DNA from: a virus
Length of the DNA: 38,105 bases
Virus record (IMG/VR): IMGVR_UViG_3300048903_000270
Span: 1 to 38,105 of that record
Strand: one strand, 5' to 3'
The notes beneath the pieces were generated by a model that saw only the letters and a program-made list of their open reading frames with translations, was not told where the DNA came from and searched no databases. Below, in pieces: positions 1 through 7,215 of this stretch. The stretch's first letter is position 1. Each line of letters starts with the position of its first letter. A program made the translations under genes and the position numbers.

Positions 1-249
1 CAAGAAGTTTTGGCACAACGCGGTAACTCGCATGGCCACATTACTATTCAAGCTGCTTTGTCGCAAGAATTTAAAGCAGCTGCAATGGCTTCTCCTAACT
101 GGGATAAGTTGGAACCGTATCAAAAGGAATGTATTGAGATGATTCTGCATAAAGTGTCTCGAGCATTGACTGGCGACTACAAAGAACCAGACCATTACAA
201 AGACATTGCTGGCTACTCAACTCTTGTTGAACGGGAGCTGACTAAGTGA
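1..249 (+). CDS. DUF6378-like phage protein, 5'-truncated
   Basis: The frame is open from the first base, so the true start lies upstream; the TTG at 10 is only an internal candidate. The visible 82 residues contain the pattern SHGH, NW, KVSRALTGD, DHYKDIAGYSTL, which I recall as the DUF6378 family of small phage proteins whose biochemical role is not known. The gene overlaps the next start by three bases (GTGA at 246-249), which points to translational coupling with the nuclease. The family assignment is from remembered pattern, not a search. Confidence 0.6.
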   Translation, partial: QEVLAQRGNSHGHITIQAALSQEFKAAAMASPNWDKLEPYQKECIEMILHKVSRALTGDYKEPDHYKDIAGYSTLVERELTK

Positions 250-1139
250 CCTATACTGCCACTCAAAAAGCCATCGAGGACTTTCGTGAACTCCACCAGG
301 CAGTCAGCCTCGAAAAGAAAGAGCTCCCTTTCCGCCCCCATCTTGGCCTTAGCGGAATCGGTGCGGAATGCCATCGGAAAATCTGGCTCGACTTTCGATG
401 GGCAACTCGAAAGAAAGTTCCTGCCAATGTTGTCGGTCTCTTTGATCGTGGGCATGGTGAAGAGCCTCGGTTCGTTGAATCACTTCGCGCAATCGGAGTC
501 ACCGTTCAGGACGTGCACCCTGAAACAGGGAAACAATTCAAATGTTCCTATGCAAACGGCCATGTCGGAGGAAGTACTGACGGATTTGGCGTCCATTTTC
601 CAGACTACGCAGAACACTGGGCGCTGCTGGAGTTCAAGACCCACAGCCTGAAGTCTTTCGAGGACCTGTGCAAAAAAGGCGTTCAACTTTCCAAGCCAGT
701 TCATTACGTTCAAGTTCAAACGTACATGAAATCGTTTGGCGTCAAGCGTTGCTTATATATGGCTGTTTGCAAGAATGACGATCGGCTTTACACTGAGTGG
801 ATTGATATCGACGAAGACTACGCCCAGGAAAAGATTGACCTGGCAGTCGACATCGTTTACAACCCAGTCGTGCCTGACCGAATTGCGCTTATGTCTAGCG
901 ACTACCGTTGCCGTAACTGCGACCATCGACCAGTTTGCTGGAATAAAACAGGGTCTGAGCCCGATCGCAACTGCAGGACTTGTACCCATTCCTATCCTAA
1001 CCAAGTTGGGACTTGGGGTTGCAAGTTCAATGGTGTGCAAGAAGACTTGGATTGCTTCAACCCGTGCTCAGCTTACGAAAAGCATGAAGTCTTCATCCCG
1101 TTGAAAGACATCACTATGTCTCTGGAACTTGGTAAATAA
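246..1139 (+). CDS. Cas4/RecB-type PD-(D/E)XK nuclease
   Basis: This 297-residue protein has the PD-(D/E)XK nuclease signature: D112 in GGSTDGF, E129 and K131 in LLEFKTHS, and the helper QVQTY at 156-160. The C-terminal third is cysteine-rich (YRCRNC and RNCRTC pairs), as in Fe-S or zinc-binding Cas4-like and phage exonucleases. It probably processes DNA ends in phage recombination or host DNA breakdown. The start is GTG at 246, preceded by GGGAG and overlapping the upstream stop. The next gene begins one base before its end, so the first genes form one operon. The nuclease fold is fairly certain; substrate polarity is not visible. Confidence 0.8.
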   Translation: MTYTATQKAIEDFRELHQAVSLEKKELPFRPHLGLSGIGAECHRKIWLDFRWATRKKVPANVVGLFDRGHGEEPRFVESLRAIGVTVQDVHPETGKQFKCSYANGHVGGSTDGFGVHFPDYAEHWALLEFKTHSLKSFEDLCKKGVQLSKPVHYVQVQTYMKSFGVKRCLYMAVCKNDDRLYTEWIDIDEDYAQEKIDLAVDIVYNPVVPDRIALMSSDYRCRNCDHRPVCWNKTGSEPDRNCRTCTHSYPNQVGTWGCKFNGVQEDLDCFNPCSAYEKHEVFIPLKDITMSLELGK

Positions 1140-1684
1140 TGGCTGTTGTGAAAACCTGCAAACATTGCGGAAATACAAGTGATAAAGCTCCATGGAAAGT
1201 AAATAATGGAGTAGCAGTTGGGCTTGTATGTCGTAGATGCGCAAGTGACCAAGGAGCCGTTTACGCAGCAAAAATGCGAGCAACTCCTGAAGGAAAAGCT
1301 GCAAGTGATGCTGCAAGCAATAAGTATTATGCGTCTGCCAAAGGCGCAGAAAACTATGCTCGCAAGAAAGCTGCGCCTGACGCTAAAGAACGATTTACAA
1401 AATATTCTTTAGACTGGGCAAAACGCCACCCTGGCAAAGCTCTTGCAAAAGTAAGAAAGCGCGATTTGGCTAAATTACAAAGAGTTCCGCTTTGGGCAAA
1501 TGACGCCGCTATAAAGGAAATATATGTTGATTGTCCACCCGGAATGCAGGTTGACCACATTATTCCATTGCAAGGTGAACTTGTAAGCGGGTTGCACTGT
1601 GAGGCAAATTTACAGTATTTGACAGCAGCAGAAAACGCCTCTAAAGGAAATTCTTTTAACCCTGAAACTTTTGTAGGTCCATAA
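1139..1684 (+). CDS. HNH homing-type endonuclease
   Basis: 181 residues. An N-terminal CxxC...CxxC zinc module (C7, C10, C31, C34) is followed by a lysine- and alanine-rich linker and a C-terminal HNH nuclease (VDHIIPL at 138-144, NLQ at 157-159, then N166, K169, N171). This is the layout of free-standing phage homing endonucleases. Its stop overlaps the helicase start (TAATG at 1682-1686), and the helicase is interrupted only about 120 nt further on. Free-standing homing enzymes often cut the uninterrupted form of the adjacent gene, so the helicase P-loop is its likely target. The third-position composition looks more A/T-rich than in its neighbours, which fits recent acquisition. Confidence 0.85.
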   Translation: MAVVKTCKHCGNTSDKAPWKVNNGVAVGLVCRRCASDQGAVYAAKMRATPEGKAASDAASNKYYASAKGAENYARKKAAPDAKERFTKYSLDWAKRHPGKALAKVRKRDLAKLQRVPLWANDAAIKEIYVDCPPGMQVDHIIPLQGELVSGLHCEANLQYLTAAENASKGNSFNPETFVGP

Positions 1685-1812
1685 TGTCTAAAGCAACTTT
1701 TATTCCTCGCGACTATCAACATGCGGCAATCAATTATCTTTGGCAGGCTTTCGCAGAAAGAAGCGGACATATTAATCCATTGATGGTTTTACCAACGGGG
1801 ACAGGTTCTTGA
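1684..1812 (+). CDS. SF2 helicase, N-terminal exon-like fragment
   Basis: An ATG at 1684 overlaps the HNH stop and opens a 42-codon frame too short for usual ORF callers. It encodes the N-terminus of an SF2 DEAD/DEAH helicase: RDYQ (the Q-tip style motif) then MVLPTGTGS, which is the start of a Walker A box (PTGTGK[ST]) that fails after the second glycine. The codons GGT, TCT are followed at once by TGA (1810-1812), where a Lys and Ser/Thr should be. The rest of the helicase resumes in another frame near 1848-1866. Alone this peptide cannot function. It is either joined to the downstream part by splicing or ribosome bypass, or the gene is broken. Confidence 0.75.
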   Translation: MSKATFIPRDYQHAAINYLWQAFAERSGHINPLMVLPTGTGS

Positions 1813-1858
1813 GCCCCCTTCCATTATAGAAGGGGGCAACGACTAGCAAGGCTAGTCT
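1807..1858 (+). other. Hairpin element interrupting helicase P-loop; group I intron-like relic or bypass gap
   Basis: Between PTGTG and the resumed helicase frame lie about 41-56 nt with two perfect hairpins: GCCCCCTTC (1813-1821) with GAAGGGGGC (1829-1837), 9 bp, and GACTAGC (1841-1847) with GCTAGTC (1851-1857), 7 bp, loop AAG. The TGA stop abuts the first stem. From memory, TTGAGCC, GCAACGACTA and TAGTCTG resemble conserved blocks of phage group IA introns (the P6 to P7 region and the P7 3' strand). P1-P5 and P8 are absent, so this is not a complete intron. All three forward frames are closed: TGA at 1810, TAG at 1827 and TAG at 1844. Edges are approximate. Confidence 0.6.
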
Positions 1859-1865
1859 GCTTGGT

Positions 1866-3443
1866 ATGATATGCCGAGACGTTTATGCAAACTGGCCCGG
1901 AACTGGCCGCATTATTGTGCTGACCCACAGCAAGGAATTGGTCGAGCAAGACGCCAAGTCTATTAAATGGGTATGGTCGAATGCCTCAGTTTCTGTTTAC
2001 TCAGCCGGTCTCAAACAAAAAGATATTACCGGCCGCATTATTGTAGCCGGTATTCAGTCCTTTGCAAATATTGCCCATGAAGTTGATGCCCCGTCAATTG
2101 TACTGATTGACGAGGCGCACATGATTCCAGCCAATGACGAAACATTGTATAATCAGACATTGGCAATTTTGCGTGAGAAAAACCCAAAGCTTGTTTGCAT
2201 TGGGCTAACCGCAACACCTTGGCGAATGAAAGGTGGACACCTGCTTAACTGTGGGCTGTTTAACCATATGGCTTGCGACTTTGGTAGTCGAGAGACTTTT
2301 GTCCGCTTCGTTACTGAAGGCTATTTGGCTCGCCTTATCACCAAGGCAACAGACGCTGGTTTTGACCTGTCGGAAGTTGGTACAGTTGCCGGTGATTATA
2401 ACCAAAAGCAGTTGGGTATTGCTGTTCAAGCAAATGGCGCAACACAGGCCTGCGTCAGGGAGATGATTGAAAAGGGGCAAAGCCGAAAGAAGTGGCTGAT
2501 CTTTGCTGCATCAGTGCAGCATGCCGAACTCATTGCTGAATTGCTAAATGACTCGGGTATTCGGACTGGAGTAGTGCACTCCAAGATGAAAGGTAACCGT
2601 GACGACGTTATCAAGGAATTCAAAACTGGTAACATGCGTGCCCTTGTAAATATGGGTGTTCTCACAACTGGCTTTGACTTTCCACAAATTGACCTAATTG
2701 CATTGATGCGGCCAACCAAGTCCATAAGCCTACACATTCAAATTCTTGGCCGTGGTACTCGCCCAGTTTTTGCGCCTGGTTACGATGTCACAACAATTGC
2801 AGGACGATTGTCAGCTATTGCTGCTGGTAGTAAACCAGATGGCTGTTTGGTACTAGACTTTGCCGCCAACATTATGCGGCTCGGCCCAATCAATGACCCT
2901 ATCCTTCCTGATAAGAAAAAGAAAAGAGGTGGTGATGCTCCTCCAATGAAAGTATGCCCAGATTGCAAAAGTCAATGGGCATCTCGAGTTGCTGTTTGTG
3001 ATGATTGCGGCCATGTCTTTCCACCTCCAGCCCTTGAAATTTCTGCAGGCGCTTCTGAGCAAGCAGCTATTGCCGGTATTGGAGAAGATGCGCCTTCTGC
3101 TTTGGATATTCGAGACCTGGAAGTCACTGCGGTCAACTATGCTCTTTATCAAAAACCTGGAAAACCGCCTTGCATCCGAGCTGTCTACCACTGTGGGTTA
3201 ATTAACTACAACGGTTGGCTTTGCTTTGAGCATAAGGGTTCAGCACAAGGGCTTGCTCGTAAATGGTGGAAGGCCAATGTTGGGAATGATAGCTACCCGC
3301 AGACTTGTGAGGAATTTCTTATCCGAAAAGCTGAGCTTCAAAAGCCTGTAGCCATTCGTGTTTGGATGAAAAAGCCATACCCAGAAATTCTCACTCCACT
3401 TTACCAAGATGATGAGATTAACTTCTATGACTCACAAGCCTAA
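1866..3443 (+). CDS. SF2 DEAH helicase, C-terminal 525 residues lacking Walker A
   Basis: The protein begins at helicase motif Ia: VLTHSKELVEQ at about 18-28. It then has DEAH at 82-85, LTATP (motif III), TGFDFPQ (motif V) and QILGRGTR (motif VI), followed by a C4 zinc module (CPDCKS...CDDCGH) and a C-terminal extension. It would unwind or remodel DNA in replication or repair. The frame is open back to 1830, so KASLLG precedes the ATG. A clean join of GGT (1804-1806) to AAG (1848-1850) would give GTGKAS, close to a Walker A box but with Ala for Ser/Thr. Translation from ATG 1866 alone would give an ATPase-dead protein. Helicase identity is very likely; expression mode is unknown. Confidence 0.85.
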   Translation: MICRDVYANWPGTGRIIVLTHSKELVEQDAKSIKWVWSNASVSVYSAGLKQKDITGRIIVAGIQSFANIAHEVDAPSIVLIDEAHMIPANDETLYNQTLAILREKNPKLVCIGLTATPWRMKGGHLLNCGLFNHMACDFGSRETFVRFVTEGYLARLITKATDAGFDLSEVGTVAGDYNQKQLGIAVQANGATQACVREMIEKGQSRKKWLIFAASVQHAELIAELLNDSGIRTGVVHSKMKGNRDDVIKEFKTGNMRALVNMGVLTTGFDFPQIDLIALMRPTKSISLHIQILGRGTRPVFAPGYDVTTIAGRLSAIAAGSKPDGCLVLDFAANIMRLGPINDPILPDKKKKRGGDAPPMKVCPDCKSQWASRVAVCDDCGHVFPPPALEISAGASEQAAIAGIGEDAPSALDIRDLEVTAVNYALYQKPGKPPCIRAVYHCGLINYNGWLCFEHKGSAQGLARKWWKANVGNDSYPQTCEEFLIRKAELQKPVAIRVWMKKPYPEILTPLYQDDEINFYDSQA

Positions 3444-3444
3444 T

Positions 3445-3621
3445 ATGGAAGCTTTTATCAAACTCACCGATTTGAGAGAGCTAATGAAGACTTCCAAGTC
3501 CTGCTTCAATTGCGTGCACTGCGACTTCGACAACAGTCTTTGTAAGAAGTTTGAGAGTCAACCTCCAATGCGTATTATTCGGGACGGCTGCCCGCACTTT
3601 TCCCAAGACATTCCGTTCTGA
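3445..3621 (+). CDS. small cysteine-rich zinc-finger-like protein
   Basis: 58 residues from ATG 3445, just after the helicase stop (3441-3443); an in-frame ATG at 3427 inside the helicase end is an alternative. Residues CFNCVHCD, LCKKF and GCPHF give a set of five or six cysteines and a His that could hold one zinc ion. No family recognised. It closes the first operon and is followed by a 126-nt gap with a promoter. It may be a small DNA- or RNA-binding accessory protein, but nothing in the sequence fixes its role. Confidence 0.6.
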   Translation: MEAFIKLTDLRELMKTSKSCFNCVHCDFDNSLCKKFESQPPMRIIRDGCPHFSQDIPF

Positions 3622-3653
3622 TAAAATAAGTTAAAAATAATTGCTAAAGCCTA

Positions 3654-3682
3654 TTTACAAGGATGTACTAGGTAGGCATAAT
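3654..3682 (+). promoter_or_regulatory. sigma70-type promoter
   Basis: TTTACA (3654-3659), a 17-bp spacer and CATAAT (3677-3682) lie in the gap upstream of the gene at 3748. This is a close match to the host housekeeping promoter consensus. The downstream gene has a good AAGGA ribosome site. Confidence 0.6.
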
Positions 3683-3747
3683 GGCAACCATACACAGCGC
3701 GTATAGCGCTCAGTAAACCAAAATCCCCGTTTAAAAGGAAAATCGAA

Positions 3748-4227
3748 ATGACCGATCTGCAAGCTCCTGAAGTTTCCCTGCGTCCGCAAAAAGAAAATGT
3801 TCAAGTCGGCGATGCTGTTGTTGCATTTCCTGGCAAAGGCACTGGCGCCCGCTACGTCTGGGACCTGTGCATGCATGCTTCCGAAGTCGGCGAGTCCAGC
3901 ACCTACGTTGTCGAAACTGCTGCTGCCAATACCAGCATGTCGAAACCGTCGATCAACTCGCAAATCACCTACTTCCGCAAAGCCACCGGCATCGAGCTGT
4001 CGCGCCGCGTGAACACCGCGAAGGCCGAAGAAAAAGCGGCCAAAGCTAAAGAACGCGAAGATAAAAAAGCTGAACGTCTGCAAGCCCAAGCTGGCAAGCG
4101 CGAAGAGCTGATTGCCAAGCTGGAAAAGCGCATCGAAGCTGACACTGCCAAACTGGCTGAACTGCGTGCAACTCCTGCTGATGCAGCTGGCAGCGATGCT
4201 GACCATGAAGCCGAAACCGCTGAATAA
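3748..4227 (+). CDS. charged HTH-like protein with coiled-coil C-terminus
   Basis: 159 residues, start supported by AAAAGGAAAATCGAA before ATG. Residues 31-90 contain a compact segment ending INSQITYFRKATGIE (69-83). This resembles the segment IASYATYWRADRGIV (136-150) in the protein at 35533-36150, so the two look paralogous. Residues 92-148 are Lys/Glu/Ala-rich and should form a coiled coil; both proteins end in AETAE. It has its own promoter and terminator and so is a one-gene transcript. It may be an abundant DNA-binding or transcription-modulating protein; this is inference from the HTH-like pattern and charge. Confidence 0.7.
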   Translation: MTDLQAPEVSLRPQKENVQVGDAVVAFPGKGTGARYVWDLCMHASEVGESSTYVVETAAANTSMSKPSINSQITYFRKATGIELSRRVNTAKAEEKAAKAKEREDKKAERLQAQAGKREELIAKLEKRIEADTAKLAELRATPADAAGSDADHEAETAE

Positions 4228-4243
4228 GCCTTCGGTCTGCGCG

Positions 4244-4269
4244 AAAAGCCCTCTTAATTGAGGGCTTTT
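4244..4269 (+). terminator. rho-independent terminator
   Basis: AAAAGCCCTC pairs with GAGGGCTTTT around the loop TTAATT, ending in a T-run, 17 nt after the stop of the gene at 3748-4227. Stem sequence and loop nearly match the terminator at 36167-36192. Confidence 0.8.
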
Positions 4270-4300
4270 CTTTGCTTGTAAGAAAATTTTGGATAAAAAG

Positions 4301-4320
4301 AAACCCTCCGAAGAGGGTTT
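4301..4320 (-). terminator. rho-independent terminator for the reverse gene
   Basis: AAACCCTC (4301-4308), loop CGAA, GAGGGTTT (4313-4320). Read on the minus strand the stem is followed by CTTTTTAT, and it lies 16 nt beyond the stop of the gene at 4337-4591. Confidence 0.75.
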
Positions 4321-4336
4321 AGCTTATTTCAAGCTA

Positions 4337-4591
4337 TTAGATGGAAGCTACAACTTCTTCCAAAGCAGCTACCAAACCTTCAATGTCATTCAAAGCAATA
4401 GTTTTCAATACCTTCTTTGGGGTTGCTTTCATGAAGATGGTAAAGTGGAAAGCAGTATCAAAACCAGCTTTAACAGACTTAGCAGTAGATGGTGCAATCT
4501 TCAAGTAAACACCTTTAGCTTCGAAGGCAATCATTGCTTTAACTTCTTGGTGGATTCTGCAAGCAGTCATGTAGTCTTGGCGAGCGTTCAT
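4337..4591 (-). CDS. lone reverse-strand hypothetical protein
   Basis: 84 residues from the ATG at 4591, chosen because TTAAGGAAATCAAA precedes it on the minus strand. A longer reading from 4660 would overlap the predicted promoter. The sequence starts MNARQDYMTACRIHQEVKAM and is a soluble alpha/beta-looking protein with no recognised family. It is the only minus-strand gene in the early block and has its own promoter (4631-4659) and terminator, like a moron gene. Confidence 0.65.
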   Translation of the reverse strand: MNARQDYMTACRIHQEVKAMIAFEAKGVYLKIAPSTAKSVKAGFDTAFHFTIFMKATPKKVLKTIALNDIEGLVAALEEVVASI

Positions 4592-4630
4592 TTTGATTTC
4601 CTTAAAGGTTGTTTGCTTGTTGATGTGTCT

Positions 4631-4659
4631 ATTATAAAGCCTTTGCCAACAGCTGTACA
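4631..4659 (-). promoter_or_regulatory. promoter for the reverse gene
   Basis: On the minus strand: TGTACA (-35, 4654-4659), 17-bp spacer, perfect TATAAT (-10, 4631-4636), about 40 nt upstream of the start at 4591. It is divergent from the promoter at 4716-4744. Confidence 0.6.
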
Positions 4660-4715
4660 CCTTTATTTTGAAAACCTTATTCTTTTTTAATCTAGCTGCC
4701 TATCCAAAAGGTTAT

Positions 4716-4744
4716 TTCAGCTATTTTCCTAGCAGCCGTATAAT
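4716..4744 (+). promoter_or_regulatory. promoter for nucleotide and replication genes
   Basis: TTCAGC (4716-4721), 17-bp spacer, TATAAT (4739-4744), about 40 nt upstream of the NTP pyrophosphatase start. It probably drives the operon through the DNA polymerase gene at 9206, since the genes in between overlap or are closely spaced. Confidence 0.6.
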
Positions 4745-4785
4745 ATAGCTCTAAACCCCTAAAACCATCAGAGTAATAGCCAACA

Positions 4786-5322
4786 ATGCTTAACTTCAAC
4801 AAGTGCATTTCCGACGTAGCTCAATTCCACAAAAAGTTCGGTATCGATGTAAACCCGCTTGACGACAAGCGCCAATATGATCTTCGTGTCAAGCGCCAGC
4901 AAGAAGAATTCGATGAGCTGCACGATGCCTACGAAAACAATGAAACAGTTTCCGAAGTTGCTGACGCTGTTATCGACATCGTTTACATTGCCGCCGGAAC
5001 TGTCGATCTGCTGGGTGACCGCGATGGTAATAGCCCAACTGATGACTTGTTTGTCCGCAAGTCACATCTCGAGCATTTGTTCGATCAACTGAATACTGCC
5101 TATGCAAGCCGCTTACCACTCCAAGCACTGTGGGATGAAGTTCACAATGCCAACATGCGCAAAGAGCGTGGAACTGAAGCAACTTCCAAGTATGGCAACA
5201 AGTTTGACATTGTTAAGCCAGCTGGTTGGGTTGGCCCTAACATTGCTGGCGTTCTTTCCTCCAATGGCATTGCGCCATTGACTGAAGCCAATACTTGGGC
5301 TGCAGAAGTGGGGTTGAACTAA
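4786..5322 (+). CDS. all-alpha NTP pyrophosphatase (MazG/HisE-like)
   Basis: 178 residues. The N-terminal half has the metal-binding pattern of all-alpha NTP pyrophosphohydrolases: QQEEFDEL (about 38-45), then EVADAVIDIVYIAAGTVDLLGD, the ExxD helix. The C-terminal part (GTEATSKYGNKFDIVKPAGWVGP) resembles phage members of this group. It would hydrolyse a dNTP to dNMP plus pyrophosphate. Its stop overlaps the start of the TS-fold enzyme (TAATG at 5320-5324), so the two are coupled. This pairing resembles T4 dCTPase with dCMP hydroxymethylase, so dCTP or dUTP is a reasonable guess as substrate. Confidence 0.75.
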   Translation: MLNFNKCISDVAQFHKKFGIDVNPLDDKRQYDLRVKRQQEEFDELHDAYENNETVSEVADAVIDIVYIAAGTVDLLGDRDGNSPTDDLFVRKSHLEHLFDQLNTAYASRLPLQALWDEVHNANMRKERGTEATSKYGNKFDIVKPAGWVGPNIAGVLSSNGIAPLTEANTWAAEVGLN

Positions 5323-6200
5323 TGGTTGGTCTCACTAACATCTGCAGCAAGTTTGAGCAGCAGTACATGGACATTATGGCCAGCTTGGTAAAAGATGGAA
5401 CACCTCGCGGTGATCGTACTGGCGTTGGCACTCAGGCCAAGTTTGCAGCTGAATTGCGCCATGACTGGAAAGACGGCTTTCCGCTCATTACCCACAGGAC
5501 TCTGAACCCTACTGCGGCTATGGCAGAAATGTCCTGCTTTATCAAAGGGCTGACTGATATCAGCGAGTTTGTCAAGCGCGGTTGCAAGTGGTGGCTTGCA
5601 AATCTTGACAACTTCAACGAGCGTAATGGTACACCAGAAAATACTGATCTTGGTCCAATTTACGGTAGTCTTTGGCGCGACTTCCACGGTACTGACCAGT
5701 TGAAGTGGCTACTCGAAGAAGCCAAGAACAACCCGACTTCTCGCCGGTTGCTAGTTACAGCATGGGACCCAAGCCAGCAATCCAAAGCTGTTTTGCCTCC
5801 ATGCCACTACAGCTTCCAGATCTTCATTGATGGGGATGAGCTGGATTTGCTGTTTAATATGCGTTCTGTTGATTGGGTACTTGGCTGCCCTAATGATATG
5901 ATTGCCTATGGTTTTCTCCAGCTGGCAATCTGCCGTGAGCTCAATAAAGAACCGCGTGAGCTGATTCTTCATTCGGCTGATACGCATATCTACTCTAACC
6001 ATATTGAAGGCGCTCAGCAGCTTCTTCAGACTTTTGTCCATCGGCGTCTTCCTTCCTGGGCTTGGGCAGATACGCCGTCCTACGAGAGTTGCATGGGCAA
6101 AATGGACGAGGATCTTGGCTTTTTTGAGCTGGAAGCCCAAGATCTTGGCATTGAACAGATCGAGCAAGGTCCGAGCGTAAAGTTCCAAATGGCAGTGTAA
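5322..6200 (+). CDS. thymidylate-synthase-fold enzyme, probable dCMP hydroxymethylase
   Basis: 292 residues with the TS fold: RTGVGT near 32-37, DGFPLIT, GPIYGSLWRDF, SRRLLVTAW, catalytic Cys161 in LPPCH, NMRSVD at 179-184 and DTHIYSNHIEG. The residue equivalent to E. coli ThyA Asn177, which selects dUMP, is Asp192 here (GCPND). T4 dCMP hydroxymethylase gp42 has the same change, NMRSNDVVFGFRND as I recall it. The enzyme therefore probably acts on dCMP with methylene-tetrahydrofolate, giving hydroxymethyl- or methyl-dCMP for modified phage DNA. ATG 5322 is preferred over the start nine codons upstream because it overlaps the upstream stop. Plain thymidylate synthase remains possible. Confidence 0.85.
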   Translation: MVGLTNICSKFEQQYMDIMASLVKDGTPRGDRTGVGTQAKFAAELRHDWKDGFPLITHRTLNPTAAMAEMSCFIKGLTDISEFVKRGCKWWLANLDNFNERNGTPENTDLGPIYGSLWRDFHGTDQLKWLLEEAKNNPTSRRLLVTAWDPSQQSKAVLPPCHYSFQIFIDGDELDLLFNMRSVDWVLGCPNDMIAYGFLQLAICRELNKEPRELILHSADTHIYSNHIEGAQQLLQTFVHRRLPSWAWADTPSYESCMGKMDEDLGFFELEAQDLGIEQIEQGPSVKFQMAV

Positions 6201-6206
6201 CGCCTA

Positions 6207-6228
6207 AGGCCTAGTGCAAGCTAGGCCT
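6207..6228. other. intergenic hairpin
   Basis: AGGCCTAG (6207-6214) and CTAGGCCT (6221-6228) form a perfect 8-bp stem with loop TGCAAG, between the TS-fold gene and the clamp gene. There is no T-run, so it is more likely an RNA-processing or stability element, or a weak attenuator, than a terminator. Confidence 0.5.
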
Positions 6229-6252
6229 GTCCAATTGAGGAAGTAGACATTC

Positions 6253-7215
6253 ATGGCAGTAAAAACTTTTGAGTTGTTGAAGCTCATTAAAATGGTAAGA
6301 CCGATTACTGGTGGCGAAAATGGCATTGCAGCTTTGGCATTCAGCAAAGGCGGAAGGCTATACTCATTCTACAGAAACGTTATGCTCTCGGTACCGGTTC
6401 CCGAAGACTTTCCGGAATTTGTAGTCAAAGGCGATTCGCTTATCAAAGCAGCAACTGACAAGTCGTCGTTGTCCGTCAGCGCAACTCGGTTGACTCTGAC
6501 TTCCGGCAAGCTGAAGACTTGGCTGCAGCTGGACAACGAGTCTATGCTTCCAGAGCCTGTTCCCTCCTCTGACTTCACCCAAGTTCCAGAAGGCTTGGCA
6601 AAGTTGCTCAAAGAAATGGACAAGCTGGTGCCGCAAGAGGCACCCCGACTGTGGGCTACTTCACTTCTGCTTAAGGGCAGTTTTGCTTACGCGACAGACG
6701 GCACCTATATCCTTCGCCGCAAACTTGATGTACAATTGCCGTTTGCATGCGCTTTGCCAAAATCACTTGTCCAGGTTTTGGCAAAGCTCAATAAGCCACT
6801 TGCAACAATGGCTTTTGATGGCAAGAACTTCTACGTGACATTCAATGACGGCTCTCGACTGTCGAGTCCAGTTTACGCTGAGCCTTGGCCGGATGTTACC
6901 AACTTTTTCATGGCTGAGGAAATGCAACCAGCCCACAGTGAGATGCTGGAATTCCTTGACCAAGTCAAGCCTTATGCGGCAGACGGAATTACTGTCAACT
7001 TCGTAAAGCCAAACATGGCAGGCTTTCGAGTTGGTGAGACTGAAGCAACAGCGACTTTTGAGAATAACTGGATTCCTCGTAACTTCACTACGTCGCTAAA
7101 GCATATCCTTGATTTCATTGAGCCAGGCGCGCAAATTGCCTTTGCAGACCGCTACATGACTGTCAAGTACGACGACCGTACAATCATTATTTCAGCCAAG
7201 GAGAAGACATCTTGA
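6253..7215 (+). CDS. sliding-clamp-like DNA polymerase accessory protein
   Basis: 320 residues, start ATG 6253 after TTGAGGAAG. The order of elements is like a beta-clamp: an N-terminal FELLKLIKMV helix and repeated strands, a central SFAYATDGTYILRR followed by CALPKSLVQVLAKL, and a C-terminal ADRYMTVKYDDRTIIISAK like the last strands of DnaN. It is shorter than cellular DnaN (about 366). It would ring DNA and hold the polymerase encoded directly downstream, whose TTG start overlaps its stop by three bases. The call rests on fold-like patterns and context. A database HMM search would settle it. Confidence 0.6.
   Translation: MAVKTFELLKLIKMVRPITGGENGIAALAFSKGGRLYSFYRNVMLSVPVPEDFPEFVVKGDSLIKAATDKSSLSVSATRLTLTSGKLKTWLQLDNESMLPEPVPSSDFTQVPEGLAKLLKEMDKLVPQEAPRLWATSLLLKGSFAYATDGTYILRRKLDVQLPFACALPKSLVQVLAKLNKPLATMAFDGKNFYVTFNDGSRLSSPVYAEPWPDVTNFFMAEEMQPAHSEMLEFLDQVKPYAADGITVNFVKPNMAGFRVGETEATATFENNWIPRNFTTSLKHILDFIEPGAQIAFADRYMTVKYDDRTIIISAKEKTS

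Noticed and set aside
1807-1866. Simple programmed frameshift joining the helicase halves
   Set aside because: Both alternative frames are also closed inside the gap (TAG 1827-1829 and TAG 1844-1846), so one +1 or -1 shift cannot reach the downstream frame.
3655-4206. 183-codon open frame on the minus strand
   Set aside because: It is a shadow of the Lys/Glu/Ala-rich plus-strand gene at 3748-4227, with no ribosome site and a low-complexity Phe/Ser-rich product.
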